Shown here: positions 32,168 through 42,467 of the stretch, one piece after another
Layout: the number at the start of each line of letters is the position of its first letter
Position numbering within the stretch: the first letter of the stretch is position 1
Source: Metallyticus violacea
Taxonomy: Eukaryota; Arthropoda; Insecta; Mantodea; Metallyticidae
Length of the DNA stretch: 64,000 nt
Reading direction: 5' to 3'
Assembly: GCA_030762175.1 (NCBI GenBank)
Contig: CM060841.1
Coordinates: 10,668,501 to 10,732,500 of the forward strand
Notes under the pieces: generated by a model
Told to the model about the DNA's origin: nothing
Database searches by the model: none
What the model saw: the letters and a program-made list of their open reading frames with translations, nothing else
Made by a program: the position numbers and the translations under genes

Positions 32168-32285
32168 TGCAAGCGGAACGTGGTAATTCTTTGCAGTCAC
32201 TCATCCAAGTAGTGGCCACGCCCGATGCTGCTTAACCTCGGTGATCAACAGTGGTCCTCAGCATGGTTGCCGCTTGCGGGGATCT
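32168..32285 (-). repeat. 5S rRNA-like segment (pseudogene or 5S-derived retroelement head)
   Basis: The minus strand reads GATCACCGAGGTTAAGCAGC, then ATCGGGCGTGGCCACTACTTGGATGAGTGACTGC in continuation (32193-32241). This matches the conserved core of eukaryotic 5S rRNA, which reads GATCACCGAAGTTAAGCAAC, CGTCGGGCC, AGTACTTGGATGGGTGACC. CAACCATGCTGA upstream aligns with the 5' third, and ACCACGTTCCGCTTGC with the 3' third. It is too diverged, and too isolated, to be a functional 5S gene. A SINE3-like or 5S-chimeric retroelement is a possible origin. Confidence 0.7.
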
Positions 32286-33079
32286 ATGGGTTGTTGATCA
32301 GGGTCAGGTTTGAAGCTAGTTTTTGTTGAACCATGGTGAATATGTTGGTATATGGGTTTGGAGTTTTTACCCAAGGGGTTCCATGATATCCTTAGGCAGA
32401 CTTAAGGTTTGCATCTTCTATGGTCGTAGGCTAGAGCTCTGACCAGCTCATTTGATGGAGGATGTATGCTGGGAAGCGGCGGTCAGTAGCGTACATAATT
32501 CTGAGCGCCCGGGCACATAAAGATTATGATTACGTACCTGCAGACCTACCTGAGTTGAGACGGAGGATTATTGCAGTGACACCAGACATGCTAACATAAG
32601 TGTGGCAAGAAACCAGCTGGATGTACGCCGTGTCGCAAATGCATCCCATATGAAATACATGTAATTTATGTTGTGGTAACTTCTACAGTTTTTCTTCAAT
32701 TTAAGTTACGATTCAAAATTACATTGTATATCACAGAGAAAAAATATAAATGTAAAACCACTATAATCATTTGTGTACACTCTGCATATTTCAGTATGAT
32801 CGGCATGCACTTACAAAATAATTTTAAAACCTGGACAAGCTACATGGATGAACTGAAATGTGTGTGACAAAACAGTCATATGCGCTGTTATTCAGTGGAA
32901 GAGAAAAATATGTTTTGCTATTGGAAAATGCATTCTATGTATCAAATTCCATAATTTGCATCACTTTCAGTCTTCTGCATTTTGTTCACTTAGTCTAATT
33001 TTTAAAACTATTTCTTATTAGTGCGAAGATAATTTGAAAAGTTCTCGGGATGAAGTACAAAATGACGTCAAAACTTTTT
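32286..33079. other. Unassigned; moderately GC-rich to 32620, then AT-rich
   Basis: The 32290-32620 part lies upstream of the 5S-like head on its strand. I recognise no family or coding signal in either half. Confidence 0.3.
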
Positions 33080-33540
33080 GAAATTATTTTCATTTTTCAA
33101 CACAGTTTCCCTTGACACTAGTACATTTTGTCCAAAGGTATCTCCAGGCCTGCAAAATACGCCTCAACTGATGATTTAAGCTCTTCATCAGGCGAAAATT
33201 TCTTTCCATCAAGGAATTTTCTCAGTATAGGGAACAGATGATAGTCCAATGGAGTCAAATCAGGTGAATAAGGCGGGTGTCGCAGCAAATCGTCCCCAAA
33301 TTCATTGAATTTCGTCATTGGGTATGGACGAGCGTTGCCTTGATGTAAGATGGCGTCTTTAATTAACCCAGCATTTTCTTACGTATTTTTGCCTTAATAG
33401 GTTCAAAGGGTTAGCGTAATGCACTTCAGTGGGAAGATAATCAATCAGTAGGGTGCCCTTGGCATCGACAATTTCTGAATGTGACGAATTGAGATCTTCC
33501 CTTACACGAGTCATCTTCACTCCGTGGTCCAAACGGTTGA
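33080..33540 (-). mobile_element. mariner transposase C-terminal fragment
   Basis: The frame at 33318-33118 reads LRHPPYSPDLTPLDYHLFPI, then LRKFLDGKKFSPDEELKSSV: a typical mariner C-terminal core with the third catalytic Asp in PLDYH. Just upstream in another frame is AILHQGNARPYP. The canonical motif is HQDNARPH, so the second catalytic Asp is Gly. VDAKGTLLIDYLPTEV, earlier still, is the strand before it. The N-terminal half is missing. Confidence 0.8.
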
Positions 33541-33970
33541 AATGGATGCTGCCGAGTTCCCTAGAGTGTTGTCAAATCTATATGAATGTTTGTTGCATAT
33601 ACACACGTCTGCACTGCTACAACTATTACGATTCTTGACCACTCCATGTATTATTGCATAAATGTTTCTATGCGATTGGAACTGTTGCTACAATCTATGA
33701 GTCATTTAGAGAATATTTCAAATGATCCTCGTATATAAATATTTAAACATATGTTTGAATATATAGTATCAGCTATTAAATTTTACTAAAACAATTTCTT
33801 TTTAAATAATCGATGATAAATATACTTCTTTCCTTGAGGCATTGTGTTTATAAAAGAAAATACCTTTTATAGCCCGGTGCTAAGAGTATAAAAAGAAATC
33901 AACCCATCTTTACAATTAATGCATACTGTTCTTTAGTTTTGCAATTTAATATAGGCGCACCATTTTCCTT
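33541..33970. other. No recognised feature
   Basis: AT-rich between two transposase fragments. Confidence 0.35.
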
Positions 33971-34369
33971 GGCTTGATTCAGCTTTCCCATCATATGTGG
34001 CAGATTTCTTTCACATCCGTCTTGCCCGCCATAATTGAGGAATTTTACTTCCAAAAGAATGGTGCACCACATTACTACCGAGATGTTAATGCGCACCTTG
34101 AATACAATCTTCCACGGCACTGGGTAGGACGAAGAGGTCCGATTGAGTCTCCACCGCGTTCTCTGGATCTAACTCCGTTGTACTTCTACCTATGGGGAAC
34201 TCTTAAGGATGTTGTATACCGTAGAAAACCAGCTACACTGACAGCACTTCGGAAAGAAATTGAAACGGCATGTGCTGCAATCGCTGAGGACACTTTCGCA
34301 AACGTTACTCAATCAGTAGTTCAGCGTACTCAGAAGTGTATCGACGTCGATGTTGAGCAACTGTTGTAA
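33971..34369 (+). pseudogene. IS630-like transposase C-terminal half, catalytically dead
   Basis: An open frame of about 131 codons ends with a clean stop. FYFQKNGAPHYYRDVNAHLE corresponds to the FQQDGAPPHY segment, with the second catalytic Asp changed to Asn. RHWVGRRGPIESPPRSLDLT and PLYFYLWGTLKDVVYRRKP follow; the usual PLDFFLWG has its third Asp changed to Tyr. A C-terminal helical part ends in CIDVDVEQLL. Both acidic residues visible here are therefore lost while the frame stays open over 120 codons. The N-terminal half, with the first Asp, is absent or displaced by other insertions. Confidence 0.85.
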
Positions 34370-34470
34370 CTGTAAAAGTCTAAGATGATTAGTGCTCATC
34401 ATTTTCTGTTTGTGTGAATTCAGTTTTGTTACGTTAACACAGTTTTTTCTTTACTTGAAGTGTGCATATA

Positions 34471-34490
34471 TTTTGGCACCCTCTGTAGAA
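34471..34490. repeat. Probable right terminus of the IS630-like element
   Basis: TTTTGGCACCCTCTGTAG lies about 100 bp after the transposase stop, in the expected place and orientation for a terminal inverted repeat ending at TA. Confidence 0.45.
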
Positions 34491-35080
34491 ACAGAAATAT
34501 GTTTTCTACGGAAGATCAGATAGATATGCATTCAATTACAGTTATAATAATATAGTTTACAAGTTTCTCTATGGAAACTTCTTTTTCATACACCCACCCA
34601 CACATACTAGCACACTAATAGATAGTAATTATTTAATATAATCTACCTTCAGCATGGGAACTGTCTTTAAGACAGGCGACTGGCGTGACCTTGCCCTAGC
34701 GTGCGTTGCGCTCACCTCAAAACTTAGGCTAAAAATAAATAAGTAGTTTCTGTTTCAAAAGAAGAAGTAAAATGACAAAATAAATTAAATTTCTCTTCAA
34801 AAGCTGGCGTCCCAAACAGGAATTGAATTCATGTCGAAACAACAGCTTACAGGTAGTGACAGTTTTAATTTTCAGAGCTTTGCATAAGTTGAACACGACT
34901 TTCAAACCTTGAAGTATGAACTAATTCATCAAACCAAGACATAAAGAAAACGCATCTTTTCTCATAGTTTTCCAGTAAGAGCTTGTAAAACCTTGGCTAT
35001 AAAGTATGTCACCATTTGGAACATTTAAACAAGTGAAAAGGATTTTCTTGTAAGCACTACCAATTATTGATTAATCTTTC
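34491..35080. other. No recognised feature
   Basis: No coding signal. GCGTCCCAAACAGGAATTGA near 34805 has a weak tRNA-T-arm look but no partner boxes. Confidence 0.3.
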
Positions 35081-35335
35081 GGTCTTGGAGGTCTAGTGTT
35101 GCCTCATAGACCTCGGGTTCAATCCCCGCCAGGATCGATGGGTTTTTTCGGACATCAAATTCCTAAGTATGACTTCCTTCGAAAGGGAAGTAAAGACGTG
35201 GGTCTTGTGGCATGTAAAAGAACCTTAAGCTTGAAAGAGCAAAATTAACCGGCCGTTCATGCCCTGAATTGAATGGAACATTGATGACCTGAAATGTTAA
35301 CGGGCGTCCATAAATAAACCAAATAAATACAGAAA
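35081..35335 (+). repeat. SINE-A, diverged
   Basis: Head GGTCTTGGAGGTCTAGTG, B-box-like GGGTTCAATCCCCGCC, then TAAGTATGACTTCCTTCG to CATAAATAAACCAAATAAAT. Several internal deletions, including the TACGGCACG stretch. Confidence 0.88.
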
Positions 35336-35655
35336 CTTCGTCAATCCAAATTTCATTTATTTATAAGGTTTATAAGATTTATTTATGTATGAAATAATTA
35401 ATGTGGTTCTTCCACGATATGCTCTGAAAGTCCTTGATATGTTTAATGAACTCTAAGAGGAAAAAAATATAAATAAAGCTGTGTTTTATGACAGAATTAC
35501 TAGCTATATTTTTTATCTTACTCGACATAAAATTGATTCGATAAAGAAAACAACTACAGCTTTATTGCATAAAACAAGAAGGGGATGTTGAACTTTGTTT
35601 TTGATTTGTAGTGTCGCTGATTACTAAAAATATTGTCCATACACTCTGGAAAGAT

Positions 35656-35922
35656 CGCTACGGGTGGCCGAGGTTGTTAAGGCGCGAGCTAGTGAGCGGG
35701 AGATCTGGGGGTCGATTCCCACAGGACCCCTCCCTGACTGCGGTTTTTTTCAGGTTTTCCTCAATCCTCATAAATGACAAATGCCGGAGATGTACCTTAA
35801 ACTTAGTTTTGGAATGTTTCTTTCCTTAAAAATATCCTTTCCCAATTTATAATTTCATGTGTTATCAATCTCCACCGCCGAAGATGTCAATAGTAAAAAA
35901 AGAGCGTTAAATATTATTAGAA
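35656..35922 (+). repeat. SINE-B, diverged
   Basis: Head CGCTACGGGTGGCCGAGG through AGGTTTTCCTCAATCCTC and AAATGACAAATGCCGGAG to AGAGCGTTAAATATTATTAG. It has more substitutions than most copies. Confidence 0.9.
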
Positions 35923-36182
35923 AAAGCATTCTGGCAACGCTGTAAAATCTACCCACCTTTCATATTTGCACTTTTAGCTCTTCCAAGGTAAGTGCGTTTT
36001 AACCACTCTATATTTCTCTTAAACCCAGAGGTAAAATATAAAGAGTCAAATTGAGGGAACACATATTTTTATTCATCATTTGTCTTTATTAAACTGCTTA
36101 ATTTTGTGTGTAGAAAAATTGCCTCTATGGACTATGGGAGTTTGTTGAAAATGAAAATGGATTTTTACAGAAATAGCAAGTC

Positions 36183-36480
36183 GGTCCTGGTGGTGTAGTG
36201 GTAACCATAATTGCCTCCTAAATCCAAGTTCGCGGGTTCAAACCCGACCAGGATCGATGGATTTTATCGGGGCATAAAAATCCTAAGTATGACTTACTTC
36301 GGAAGGGAAGTAAAGCCTGGATCCCGTGTCATACATTTACGGCACGAAAAAGAACCTCAAGCCTGAAAGAAGAGACCTCTGAGCAAAATTTGTCGGCCGT
36401 TTCACATCCTGAAATAAATGAAACGCCGATGGCCTGAGAAGTTAAAGAGCGTCCATAAATAAACAAACAGAAAGAAAAAA
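36183..36480 (+). repeat. SINE-A, full length
   Basis: Head GGTCCTGGTGGTGTAGTGG and GGGTTCAAACCCGACC, complete body, then the CATAAATAAACAAACAG tail running into an A-rich stretch. Confidence 0.93.
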
Positions 36481-37429
36481 GAAAAAAAAAACAAACAAAC
36501 AAATGCGCGGGGCAGTTGTTTTCTCAGTTCCTTTGCTAAAATACGTAAATAGATATTTTCAAATAACTTATTTCGTGTATGTTTAAAAGTGCATTACCAC
36601 CATTTAAAATAACCCTAACTGCTAACTGCCAACGCGCTCACCCATAGCGAAAGTAATTCTATGAGTCAGTCTGAATATGAATGAATAGATAAAAGTACTT
36701 CCTGCTTAGGACGAAATCCAGTGCTTTCAACGACTGGTGGCGATGAGGGGTGCCCTTTGAACGAAATCAGAGCAATGTTTAAAATAATTAGCTCACTAGA
36801 ACTGAGAGGCAGAGACCGTTCCGTTCGCTACTCTTTTATTTTAAGCTCGTGAGTTGCAACTTCGTCACCTAGGTTACGGAATATTTCTACCTCATTTTAT
36901 TTCAGAGGCAGGACCCATTTACCTCGGAATTACCTCCACTTATAACAGCGCTAGTCAATGAATAAATGCAAGGGTTCTAGAGTTATAAATGTCATTTTCA
37001 AAGACCCTTCCTGGATGTTTACACACACTCCATTGCCATATAAACAAGGCTCTAAAACTAAAGTAAATGCCGCGGTTAGGTAAGAAAACATCAATTTTTC
37101 CCGCACCATGCGGGGGAAAAAAAGAAGAAGAAAAAAGGTGAAGAGCTCGAGCAGAAAATCACCAGATGGCGCGGGATTCCATGTGAAAGAAACACATAGC
37201 CCACATTCTTTCGGTAATTGCATAGCCTGAATGTATTATTTGCTTCAACTGACGAGGTCCCCGCCACAGCACATGATTTACTATGGATATCACAGCAAAT
37301 TTAAAAAGTTTTAAAGTGCTTTTAATATTACTTCTTTAAGGTTATATTTTTATTTTTAATGGATTTAAATTTGTTTTCGTTTTAATTGCAGCACGCTGTA
37401 TCCTACACAAAATCTAAAGTCATATTTTC
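36481..37429. other. Unassigned; open frame 36951-37223 (-)
   Basis: The 90-codon minus-strand frame contains a hydrophobic run and no recognisable domain. I see no repeat relation to the rest of the window. Confidence 0.3.
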
Positions 37430-38690
37430 ACGCAAGTAAAAACAGAAAAGGGGCAACCATTCAGACTAAAAAGAGGAGTTCGCCTAGGCGATCCAATCTC
37501 TCCCAAACTCTTCACCTGTCTAATGCAGCATATATTCTGGAAAATGAACTGGCATAATAATTTCGGAATCAACATACACGACAGTCGACTAACAAGTCTA
37601 AGATTTGCCGACGATGTGGTCTTATTCGCCAAAACACCGAAAGCACTACAAACTATGCTGGAACAATTATGTGAGTATAACAAAAATACAGGGCTGTCAG
37701 TAAACAAACTGAAGACGCAGTTAATTTCAAACAGAACTGAAACCGCGATAAAAATAGATGGAACAGTCCTCATTTATGTGAGCGAATATACATCCTGGAC
37801 AACAGATTTCCTTTCATGATAAAACGGGGGGGGGGGGAAATACAAGGAATAATCTCATTAACCTGGAGAGCATTTTGGGCCCTTAAGTGTGTATTCTTAG
37901 ACTAAACACTATAGCCAAGAAAATAGATTCCAGACGCTCGAAACTTTTGTATACTCAGTGTAACTATATGATAATGATTTTTTTTTTGAGTAGTGTTTAA
38001 CGCCCGTTTTTACTACTGAGGCACCACAGGCGGTGGACACTGATGATACATGAGATGAAATGATAAACTGGGAAAGGATATTTTTTTTTAAGGAAGGAAG
38101 CGTTCCAGGCCTAAGTGTAGGTACCTCCCCGGCATTTGCCAGTTATGAAGACTGAGGAAAACCTGGAAAAAAACCCAGTCAGGGAGGACGGTCCTGGCGG
38201 GATTCGAACCGCAGACCTCCCGCTCACGAGTCCGTGCCTTTACGACCTCGGCCACTCGTGGCGGTGTATATGATAATGATCAATACCAGAAAAACAAAAG
38301 AACAAAATTCAAATATGCCAAAGAAAAATGAAACGCAAGATCCTGGGAATAACTTTTAAGGACAAAATACCTACAGTATTAATAAAGCAGTTATCTCAGA
38401 CAACAGACATCGCACAAATAGCTACCAACAGCAAATGGCAATGGGGCGGCCAAGTCGCAAGAATGCAGGACAATAGATGAACCTACAAGATCTCTATGTG
38501 GAACCCCCGGATAGGAAAAAGAACACAAGGGAGACCCGGAAGAAGATGTAACATGCTTCAAGTAACATGCTGGTTCAGATTGGTCAAGAGGAAGAGGAAG
38601 ATGGAAATCTCTCGAGAAGCAATTAGTGCAGTGAGAAATGGAGTAACTAAAGAATGTCTTAAACAGCATACGAACAACTAGCGTGGAATA
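37430..38690 (+). mobile_element. RTE-like LINE, reverse transcriptase to ORF2 end, split by SINE-B
   Basis: RLKRGVRLGDPISPKLFTCL matches the RT motif RGVRQGDPLSPKLF. SLRFADDVVLFAKTP carries the catalytic YxDD-type box (FADD, about 37606). NTGLSVNKLKTQLISN and IKIDGTVLIYVSEY (usually EYxYLGQ) follow, then EIQGIISLTWRAFWALK. Beyond the SINE, KMKRKILGITFKDKIP, KWQWGGQVARMQDNR and GKRTQGRPGRRC complete the ORF2 C-terminus, including the GHVAR and GRPxxRW signatures of RTE-type elements. There is a G run at 37824-37835 and several frameshifts and stops. The endonuclease domain is missing, as in a 5'-truncated insertion. Confidence 0.88.
37979..38266 (-). repeat. SINE-B inserted in the RTE-like LINE
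   Basis: A complete minus-strand copy. TATATGATAATGAT occurs perfectly at 37965-37978 and 38267-38280, a 14-bp target-site duplication. Confidence 0.97.
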
Positions 38691-39550
38691 GCTCACCATG
38701 TTAGGAAAAAGCGAGCTTTCCCTACCTGTTAGGAGGCATTTGCCATTAAGAGACACAATAGGCTACCTTTATCTTTACAACTTAATCTAAACCTTCTAGC
38801 TTGTTAGAAATAAGGACCAAAAACTTTTCATTTAATTTTCTTAAGATTCCAAAACTACAAGATGTATTATTAATTATATAAATTAAAATTCCAAACAGAT
38901 TTATAGCATTTTAAACGTATTTGTAGTGATGGATATTAAATTGACAAAATTGCAACAAGAACTTATAAACTTTAATTGGTCATTTAGCGTGTTTTAAGAA
39001 TTTTAAGGTTTATATTAACATGCAATTTAAGATAACTTGTTGATTGCGGCTTCCATTATCCGCATCGTATGAATTTAAATCTATGGGCTTGGGGGCGTTG
39101 CTGTTTAATTCATTTTCTTAGAAACTGGTTTTTCACATTCTGTCCGCTCATAAAGAGCTTTACACGAGGTAGTTTGCAACCATATTTTCAGTGTGTAGGT
39201 GCAAAAGATACATCAGTTTGTCATACAAAGAATATGAAAAATGTTGATACCTTGGCAATAAAGACAATAACTTAATTAAACATTTAATGTAGGAAATACA
39301 TGCTATCCTTAACATGTATACAGACTTTCAAAATGCTGCATTAGGTGTGACGTATTTTGAAAGTATATAATATTCTTATCCTAATGAGAAAAATAATTAA
39401 AAATAAACAGTTCTGCTATTCTTTTCTCTTCATATCTTTCATTCCACTCATTTTTATTAAAGTGATGTACACCTAGACATAGACAACCTTACGTTGAATC
39501 ATATTCTTTCTATTCTGTTGCAAGATATTCGTCTTTCAAGCAGAAATTAC
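38691..39550. other. No recognised feature
   Basis: AT-rich. Confidence 0.4.
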
Positions 39551-40165
39551 AGTGAGGTTATTTGACTTACAGGCCAGCAGAGCGCGGCTGCTTCCTGTAA
39601 GGAAACAATCGTCAAGGCCACATAAGGCACGTGCAGCTTGTAGTCAGTTTGAGGGAGGCTTTATAAGCAAGTGTTATGTGTTCGTGTGTTCCACGGTGAT
39701 TTCACTGTATGCTAATTGTTCCTAGCTAGTTATGCCACTACATAAATATAGCCTTGAAGAATGGGATTTTATTTACGATATATACATGTGAAAGCGGTTT
39801 CTTGTAGTGAAGTGGTAAAGAGATTCGCAAGAAAATACCCTGGTAAACGTGTTCCAGGTAGAGAAGCTGTTCACCAACTTTTTAAAACATTACAAGAGAC
39901 ATGTTTTGAACTCCCTAGTTTTTACAGGAAAAAAAAAAACTTAAAATGAAATGCTAAAATTTCCTACACATCTGCAGGCAATGTATTGCCGCTGAGGGGC
40001 ATCATTTTCAACGTAACTTATAACATAGGTTAGTGGTATCAGTTTTAAAACTATTTATATTTTGTAGTTTACGTGCGGTGACTATCACATCTTTTTCCGT
40101 TTTCGGCACTTCTCCAATAAGCAGCCATGCTCAAGTGGCCTGCAATTCAAATAACCTCAATGACA
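39551..40165 (+). mobile_element. Deleted IS630-like element with TIRs, retaining the DUF4817-like N-terminus
   Basis: The left end GTGAGGTTATTTGACTTACA with its following GGCCAGCAGAGCGCGGCTGC matches the complement of the right end, ATTGAGGTTATTTGAATTGC with GGCCACTTGAGCATGGCTGC, over about 40 bp. Inside, a start at 39732 opens MPLHKYSLEEWDFIYDIYM, followed in the next frame by SCSEVVKRFARKYPGKRVPGR: the DUF4817-like N-terminal region. After about 60 residues coding similarity ends and the right-end sequence (GAGGGGCATCATTTTC, 39992) begins. The catalytic core has therefore been deleted, leaving a 615-bp derivative. Confidence 0.75.
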
Positions 40166-40904
40166 GTACTTCATTTGCAGTTGAGCATATTGATCGAGTT
40201 ATTTTAAACATTTATAAGTTTTCGAGAATTACAATAAGAACAAATAGAAAGTTAAATCAAAATTTATAACAGAACAAGCATTTTTTAAAATTCTCTTTCA
40301 ATCATTCGCCGTTAGTTTGTTTTCCAAACAAGAAAAATTTATGGTGAACTCTCTTAAATCCCTAAGAATAACTTCATAAGAAAAAAAAAATAGAATACTG
40401 TCTCAATGGCTTATTCTTTTCCCTTGCCTTCTTCAATAATTGTCTTTTCAGTTTTTTCAGCCTGAATGAACTATTTTCGTGCTAGTCTTCCCATGCAACG
40501 CTGCCTCTCTGGTATTTCGTGTTTCAGCAATTTTTTTCTCTTATATTATTAGTGGAATATTGCGCTTGGACGCCCAGATGCTCTAAGTAATCCCCAACAG
40601 TGTGAGTAAAGCTTGGCGATACTGTACAAATGGGCACAGAAAGGTAGTGTAGCGGAGAGATGGTTGTAACCACCATTATCTCCGTTTAAGACGAAGGTTC
40701 TATGATTGACGAACCTTAACGTGACCATTCGCAGGACTCTAGTTATTTGAATGTGTTTTTTCTCTTCATCGAGCTTTAAATGACTAGCCACTTTTTTTAA
40801 AAAAAAAATGTATTTAGCAAACTAGCCAAATGAAAAATTTTAGCAGTATGAAAAAGTTTTCTAGAGAACAATTTCTCTGTTTTCATACTTGTGCTTTCAT
40901 GGCC
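40166..40904. other. Unassigned; weak tRNA-like block near 40640
   Basis: GTAGTGTAGCGGAGAGATGG and a later GGTTCTATGATTGACGAACC resemble degenerate A- and B-boxes, but no SINE body follows. Confidence 0.3.
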
Positions 40905-41690
40905 GTCCTTTTTCTACCTTGTCGAAGCGAGATAAATGAATTCCGAATATTTCTTCCCACCAAGCCAGATCTTAAAGAAATGATTAGGAGCTAAACCCAA
41001 AAAATAAGGTGGATGAGCAATCAATTCAAAACCCACTTCGTGCACTTTTGCCATTGCAACCATCGATGTTTGGCAATTGTCTCCTGAAATATCACTTTTT
41101 TGTGTCCCAATTTTGACGGTTTGTCCTTCAATTCATTATTCAAACAGTATAACAATGCTACACAATAGGCTTCATTTATGTCTGATCCTTTTTCGAGTAG
41201 CCTATCAAGGTTATTTACTTGCGAATTCAGTAAAAAGTGGCCATCACCTTTTCAACTGCAAAAGACGACCCTTGCCTTCTATAAGCATCGCTTCCATTCA
41301 GATGTGTAATTGTGAACCAGTTTCATCCATGAGCCCAAACTGACAATATAAGCCCTCCAGATTGCAGTCTACTTCAGCAGTCGCTGTACCCATAGCCTTC
41401 GGTGCTATTTTCATCGCAAGTTGTAATGCAAAATATACAGCTGACATTCTCATAGTCTAAGTTACATTGTGCACTTTCACTCGACGGGTTTTCGTTGCAA
41501 TGCAATTTTTAAAATATTCTCCATTGTGACTTAATTGGGTTTCGTCCTCGGTGCATGTACGAGCACTTTTAAATTGATTTATCCAGAAACAAGTAATCTT
41601 CAACATTTGTACAGAGTTCTGATGAACTGCTACAACTTGATTTTGACGCAGCCTTCTACTTAAAATAAAAAGCATCACTGCACGAAACTC
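40905..41690 (-). mobile_element. mariner transposase pseudogene
   Basis: Minus-strand pieces include FWINQFKSARTCTEDE, which is like the WFNRFKEGRTSVEDD end of the HTH region. QFGLMDETGSQLHI carries the first catalytic Asp as DET, and AVEKVMATFY the following strand. AMAKVHEVGFELIAHPPYFLG is followed by LAPNHFFKIWLGGKKYSEF. The usual HPPYSPDLAPSDYFLF shows that the third Asp is lost (NHFF). The HDN motif is not preserved (QETIAKHR or DNCQTS in alternative frames). Many frameshifts. Confidence 0.75.
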
Positions 41691-41961
41691 TTTTCTTTCT
41701 TTTCCTTCTTAAGGCAAATGCGACAGTGGTCAATTCTGGTCTGTCATACGTCAAATATGCGTCGCAACTGGTATGTTCTTTTTCTATAAGTGTCTTTGCA
41801 AAGAATAGCAAGGCCCATGCGAACGACTTTGTACAACAATGATTGTCAATACTGAGCAATAAATACACGTTGTTTAAGTAAACGATTGATCTATGAAACC
41901 TGCATATCGAGTTATCCGCGCTTTACAGCAGTTTTACCATAATATGATACTTATTACCCAA

Positions 41962-42241
41962 ATGAATGAATGAATGTGTTTAACGCCCGTTTTTACTACT
42001 GAGGCACCACAGGCGATGGGCACTGAAGTTACATGAGATGAAATGATACATTGGGAAAGGATTTATTATTTTTAAGGAAGGAATCGTTCCAACCTAAGTT
42101 TAGGGTACCTCCCCGGCATTTGCCATTTATGAGCACTGAGGAAAACAACTCAGTCAGGGAGGACGGTCCTAGCGGAATTCGAACCCCAGACCTCCCGCTC
42201 ACGAGTCTGCGCCTTAACGATCTCGGCCACCCGTGGCGGTG
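41962..42241 (-). repeat. SINE-B flanked by a 12-bp direct repeat
   Basis: A complete minus-strand copy from the (GAAT)n tail complement to the ACCGCCACGGGTGGCCG head. CTTATTACCCAA lies at 41950-41961 and 42242-42253. Confidence 0.96.
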
Positions 42242-42423
42242 CTTATTACCCAATAACCGCTGTGAGGTATGGAGAGAAGTATGACAAATTTCACTGCACA
42301 AATACACCTCCAGTTGTTAATTTTTCTGCAATCATTTTTGTCAGTGTTTGGCGTACAAGATCTGTCTAACATAACCTAAAATAATAATCACAAAGTGAGG
42401 ATCACTAGATTTGGTATTAAGAG

Positions 42424-42426
<3 letters not shown>

Positions 42427-42467
<41 letters not shown>
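42427..42467. repeat. (TTA)n microsatellite
   Basis: About thirteen uninterrupted units. Confidence 0.95.

Noticed and set aside
31482..34490. A single complete 3-kb IS630-like element between the two TIR-like ends
   Set aside because: The left and right ends are only weakly complementary and the interior holds unrelated pieces (5S-like block, mariner fragment), so I did not annotate it as one element.
42029..42307. 92-codon minus-strand ORF as a gene
   Set aside because: Almost entirely SINE-B sequence; similar frames occur in every SINE-B copy.
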